Shown: positions 35,932 to 38,485 of the stretch, piece after piece
Layout of the letters: each line of letters starts with the position of its first letter
Numbering within the stretch: the first letter of the stretch is position 1
NCBI RefSeq assembly: GCF_022179445.1
Contig: NZ_BPQU01000040.1
Coordinates: 1-38,485, forward strand
Reading direction: 5' to 3'
Length of the DNA: 38,485 nt
Source of the DNA: Methylobacterium mesophilicum
GTDB taxonomy: Bacteria > Pseudomonadota > Alphaproteobacteria > Rhizobiales > Beijerinckiaceae
Position numbers and translations under genes: made by a program
The notes under the pieces: model-generated
Database searches by the model: none
The model's input: only the letters and a program-made list of their open reading frames with translations
Told to the model about the DNA's origin: nothing

Positions 35932-35974
35932 CGCATCATCCCGAAAGGTGGTTGCCGGCTTTCGGGATGATGCG
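35932..35974. repeat. Palindromic repeat / bidirectional terminator
   Basis: Arms CGCATCATCCCGAAAG (35932-35947) and CTTTCGGGATGATGCG (35959-35974) pair perfectly over 16 bp around an 11-base loop. It starts at the stop codon of the helicase gene and ends 18 bases before the end of the convergent receptor gene. From memory, very similar CATCATCCCGAAA palindromes recur many times in Hyphomicrobiales genomes, so it is probably a REP-like element that also separates the two transcripts. Confidence 0.7.
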
Positions 35975-35992
35975 AAATAACGACTTAAAAAC

Positions 35993-38326
35993 TCACCAGC
36001 GGTAGCCGAGGCTGGCGATGACGGTCCGCCCGTTGCCGTAGAAGCAGCCGCCCGCCGCGAAGCAGGAGGCGACACTGGTCCGGTCGAACAGGTTGGCGGC
36101 GTTCACCGAGACCTGCCAGCCCGCCAGCCCCGGATCGGCGGCGCCGAGCTCGTAGCGGATCGCCGCATCGACCAGGGTCACGGCCGGCACCGAGAAGCTG
36201 TTGGCCGGGTCGCCGGCGCTCCGGCCGATGGCGCGGATCCCGCCGGCGAGGCTGAGGCCCGCCAACGGCCCGCCCGGGAACCGATAGTTCGCCCAGAGCG
36301 ACACCAGCTGGTCGGGCACGGACACGAAGCGCTTGCCGACGAGCGCCGGGTTGCTGTCCCGGCTCACGGTGGTGTCGAGGTAGGTATAGGCGCCGATCAG
36401 GTCGAGGCTGTCGGACAGGGTCGCGCGGGCCTCGAGCTCGATGCCGCGCGAGCGCACCGCGCCGGTCTGGACTTTGTAGAACGGATGCGCCGGATCGGCG
36501 GTGGATACGTTGTCCTGGGTGATGTCGAAGCCCGAGACCGCGAAAAAACTCTCCAGGCCGGGCGGCTGGTACTTCACCCCGGCTTCGGTCTGCCGCGCAT
36601 GGGTCGGCTTGAACGGCGCGCCCGCGAAGGTGGTGCCCAGGGTCGGCTCGAACGAGGTCGCGTAGCTGGCGTAGGGCGCGAGGCCGCCGTCGAACAGGTA
36701 GGTCGCGCCGACCCGACCGGTGAAGGCCGCGTCGTCCTGTTGGGAATTCCGCGCGCTCAGGCGGTTCGCGGTGTCGAGGAAGGACCAGTCCTGCCGCCCG
36801 CCGATCGTGAGGACCCAGCGGTCCAGCCGCATCTGGTCCTGGGCGTAGAGTCCGACGCGGTTCCAATCCTGCCGGGTCCGCGGGGCGGCCGGCGGAACCG
36901 CAAAGGGCCGGCCGTAGACCGGCGCTGCAAAGTCGATCGGCGGCACCGGGCCGAAGCCCGAGGCGTCCGTATCCGCCCGGGAGCCCTGATAGCCGAGCCC
37001 GAACAGGAGGGTGTGGGCGATCGGCCCGGTGGCGAAGTCGGCCTGCGCCTGGTTGTCCAGGGATAGCCCGTCCACCGCCTCCCGCGACCAGGAGGCCGAG
37101 CGTTCGAGCAGGCGCGACGTCGCTCCGAACGGGGCGAAGAAGTTGACCGCCGCGCCTTCGAAGCGCGTATCGATATGAGCGTAGCGCAGGTTCTGCCGAA
37201 CGGTCCAGGTCGCGTCGAAGCGGTGCTCGACGGCGTAGCCGATCATGGCCTGCTGACGGTCGTAAGCATCGAACCCGGGCTCCCCCGGGAAGAAGCTGCG
37301 CCGGATTCGCCCGGCCGGGTTGGGGAACAGGGTTCCCTCGGCCGGGAGCCAACCCGAAAAGTTGTTGTGCGGGTCGTTCTGGTAGAAGCCCAGCAGGGTG
37401 AGACTCGTGTCCTCGTCCGGCCGCCACGCGAGCGTCGGGGCGAGCACGACCCGCTGCTCCCGGGAAAAGTCGACCTGCGTGTCGACCCGCCGCCCGAGGC
37501 CGTTGAGGCGGTAGGCCAGGCTGCCGTCGTCGCCGATCGGGCCGCCGATGTCGAAGGCCGCCTCGGCGCGGTTGCGGTTGCCGCTGGTGAGCGTCACCGC
37601 CCCGAACGGCTGCTCGGTCGGCCGCTTGCTGACCATGGCGACGATCCCGCCCGGGCTCGCCTGCCCGTAGAGTACCGAGGCCGGCCCGCGCAGCACCTCG
37701 ACGCGCTCCAGCGTCGAGGGATCGATGACCTGTGCGGCCCAATTGCCGCCCTTGACCAGCGGCAGGCCGTCGAGGACCTGCGGGTTGGTGGCGCCGGCGG
37801 CGAACCCGCCGAAGCCGCGCAGGAACACGCTTTCCAGCACGCCGCCGATCCGCGTGTCCGCGAAGACCCCGGGCGTGTAGTGGACGCTGCCGCCGACGCT
37901 CCGGGCGGCCTGCTGATCGATCTGCGCCCGGGGGATCACAGACACCGCCTGCGGGACCGCGATGAGGGGCGTGTCGGTCTTGGTACCCGTGGCCGAGATG
38001 CGGGCCACGAGTCCGGGGACCGGATCCGTTCCGGTCATCCCGCGTCGCGTCACCGTAAGGACGGGCAGCGCGATGTCGGCATCCTTTTCGCCGCCCGGTG
38101 GGACGGCCACGCGTACCGATCGCACCGGGTTCAGCGGGGCAGAGCCGGTGTGCGGCTCGTGGCTGGACGGCCCTCCGAACGGCGGCTTCGTCTCTGCGCG
38201 GAGAGGTACGGGGGAGAGGCTTAGGACGACGGCGAGGACGACGGTGCAGTCCTTAATGCGCGGCAGCCTGGTCGCCTCTCGAACAGGCGTGGCGGGGGCG
38301 AGCGGGTGCTGGGTTCGCGGGGACAT
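35993..38326 (-). CDS. TonB-dependent siderophore receptor
   Basis: 777 residues, FhuA/FpvA-like. An N-terminal signal (hydrophobic core VVLAVVLSLSPVPLRA, cleavage near residue 44) is preceded by an unusually long basic segment. A short linker leads to the plug domain (about 115-235) with AVPQAVSVIPRAQIDQQAARSVGGSVHYTPGV, SVFLRGFGG and VEVLRGPASVLYGQASPGGIVAMVSKRP. The beta barrel follows and ends with Trp in SLGYRW, the outer-membrane assembly signal. It imports an iron-siderophore complex using TonB energy. The linker (residues about 50-90) is not a full STN signalling domain, so it probably does not signal to an anti-sigma factor. AGGAG lies 8 bases before the ATG, partly in a hairpin. The siderophore is unknown. 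Confidence 0.92.
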   Translation of the reverse strand: MSPRTQHPLAPATPVREATRLPRIKDCTVVLAVVLSLSPVPLRAETKPPFGGPSSHEPHTGSAPLNPVRSVRVAVPPGGEKDADIALPVLTVTRRGMTGTDPVPGLVARISATGTKTDTPLIAVPQAVSVIPRAQIDQQAARSVGGSVHYTPGVFADTRIGGVLESVFLRGFGGFAAGATNPQVLDGLPLVKGGNWAAQVIDPSTLERVEVLRGPASVLYGQASPGGIVAMVSKRPTEQPFGAVTLTSGNRNRAEAAFDIGGPIGDDGSLAYRLNGLGRRVDTQVDFSREQRVVLAPTLAWRPDEDTSLTLLGFYQNDPHNNFSGWLPAEGTLFPNPAGRIRRSFFPGEPGFDAYDRQQAMIGYAVEHRFDATWTVRQNLRYAHIDTRFEGAAVNFFAPFGATSRLLERSASWSREAVDGLSLDNQAQADFATGPIAHTLLFGLGYQGSRADTDASGFGPVPPIDFAAPVYGRPFAVPPAAPRTRQDWNRVGLYAQDQMRLDRWVLTIGGRQDWSFLDTANRLSARNSQQDDAAFTGRVGATYLFDGGLAPYASYATSFEPTLGTTFAGAPFKPTHARQTEAGVKYQPPGLESFFAVSGFDITQDNVSTADPAHPFYKVQTGAVRSRGIELEARATLSDSLDLIGAYTYLDTTVSRDSNPALVGKRFVSVPDQLVSLWANYRFPGGPLAGLSLAGGIRAIGRSAGDPANSFSVPAVTLVDAAIRYELGAADPGLAGWQVSVNAANLFDRTSVASCFAAGGCFYGNGRTVIASLGYRW

Positions 38327-38330
38327 GATC

Positions 38331-38351
38331 GGGCTCCTGGCTCGGGAGCCC
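38331..38351 (-). promoter_or_regulatory. Hairpin over the TonB receptor ribosome-binding site
   Basis: Arms GGGCTCC (38331-38337) and GGAGCCC (38345-38351) pair perfectly around a 7-base loop, directly before the receptor gene on the minus strand. The 3' arm of the mRNA stem contains the GGAG of the ribosome-binding site, so pairing would hide it. Translational or small-RNA control is inferred. Confidence 0.45.
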
Positions 38352-38485
38352 AGCGCTACGGCGGTTGTACGCGTCGGTCAACAAAGGTAGGATGATTGGA
38401 TCAAACTATCTTTTAGCGGAATTCCAGGGAGCAGGGCGATCGCTTGAAGGGGATCAGGCGGTCTGAGTGACGATGGCTCTGAGGT

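Noticed and set aside
38380..38420. Fur box, iron-rhodo box or Irr box upstream of the TonB receptor
   Set aside because: An AT-rich TGATTGGATCA repeat is present, but it does not match any of those consensus sites well enough.

Overview
The window looks like chromosomal DNA of a high-GC alphaproteobacterium of the Hyphomicrobiales, most likely Methylobacterium/Methylorubrum. This is an inference from base composition, the gene families, the quorum-sensing pair, a molybdopterin formate-dehydrogenase-like protein and a palindromic intergenic repeat of a type I associate with these genomes. No rRNA, complete tRNA, CRISPR array or insertion sequence was found.

Layout. (1) 1-2.4 kb: a possible gene remnant on the minus strand, then a class I SAM methyltransferase and a serine-acetyltransferase-like hexapeptide protein that lacks the usual catalytic His; together they look like the edge of a surface-polysaccharide region. 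(2) 2.7-11.1 kb: a seven-gene minus-strand operon, RpiR-type regulator, isoaspartyl peptidase (iaaA), gsiA-gsiB-gsiC-gsiD peptide/glutathione ABC importer, and a DmpA-type N-terminal-nucleophile aminopeptidase. Several junctions are 4-bp overlaps. It reads as an import-and-hydrolyse unit for unusual peptides. (3) 11.8-15.3 kb: a coupled cassette of ParB-like/DNA methyltransferase, DUF5681 protein and phage terminase large subunit, with no other phage genes. The middle gene carries an in-frame TAA. (4) 16.1-22.6 kb: a YfcG-type glutathione transferase, a polar amino-acid ABC importer with its binding protein, a monomeric sarcosine oxidase/SolA-type flavoprotein in the same direction, and a divergent GlxA/GbdR-type regulator: a probable N-methyl amino acid uptake and oxidation module. 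(5) 22.6-26.7 kb: a molybdopterin/[4Fe-4S] oxidoreductase and a divergent AraC regulator, separated by 0.9 kb holding a large perfect hairpin.

(6) 26.8-28.6 kb: a complete LuxR-LuxI quorum-sensing pair with an 18-bp perfect palindrome (a lux box candidate) between the genes, a hairpin over the luxI ribosome-binding site, and a 72-residue ORF translationally coupled to luxI. (7) 28.7-31.4 kb: an AAG/MPG-type DNA glycosylase and, divergently, an unusual adenylate cyclase combining a histidine-rich membrane anchor, a [2Fe-2S] ferredoxin domain and a class III cyclase domain, which looks like a redox-to-cAMP sensor. (8) 31.4-38.3 kb: an Fsr-like MFS exporter with a divergent LysR regulator, a SUV3-type RNA helicase, a palindromic repeat, and a TonB-dependent siderophore receptor whose ribosome-binding site lies in a hairpin.

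The most interesting items are the membrane/ferredoxin/cyclase protein, the quorum-sensing locus with its layered cis elements, the terminase cassette with its nonsense codon, and the isopeptide-scavenging operon. All family calls come from reading the sequence and recalled family features; no database search was run.
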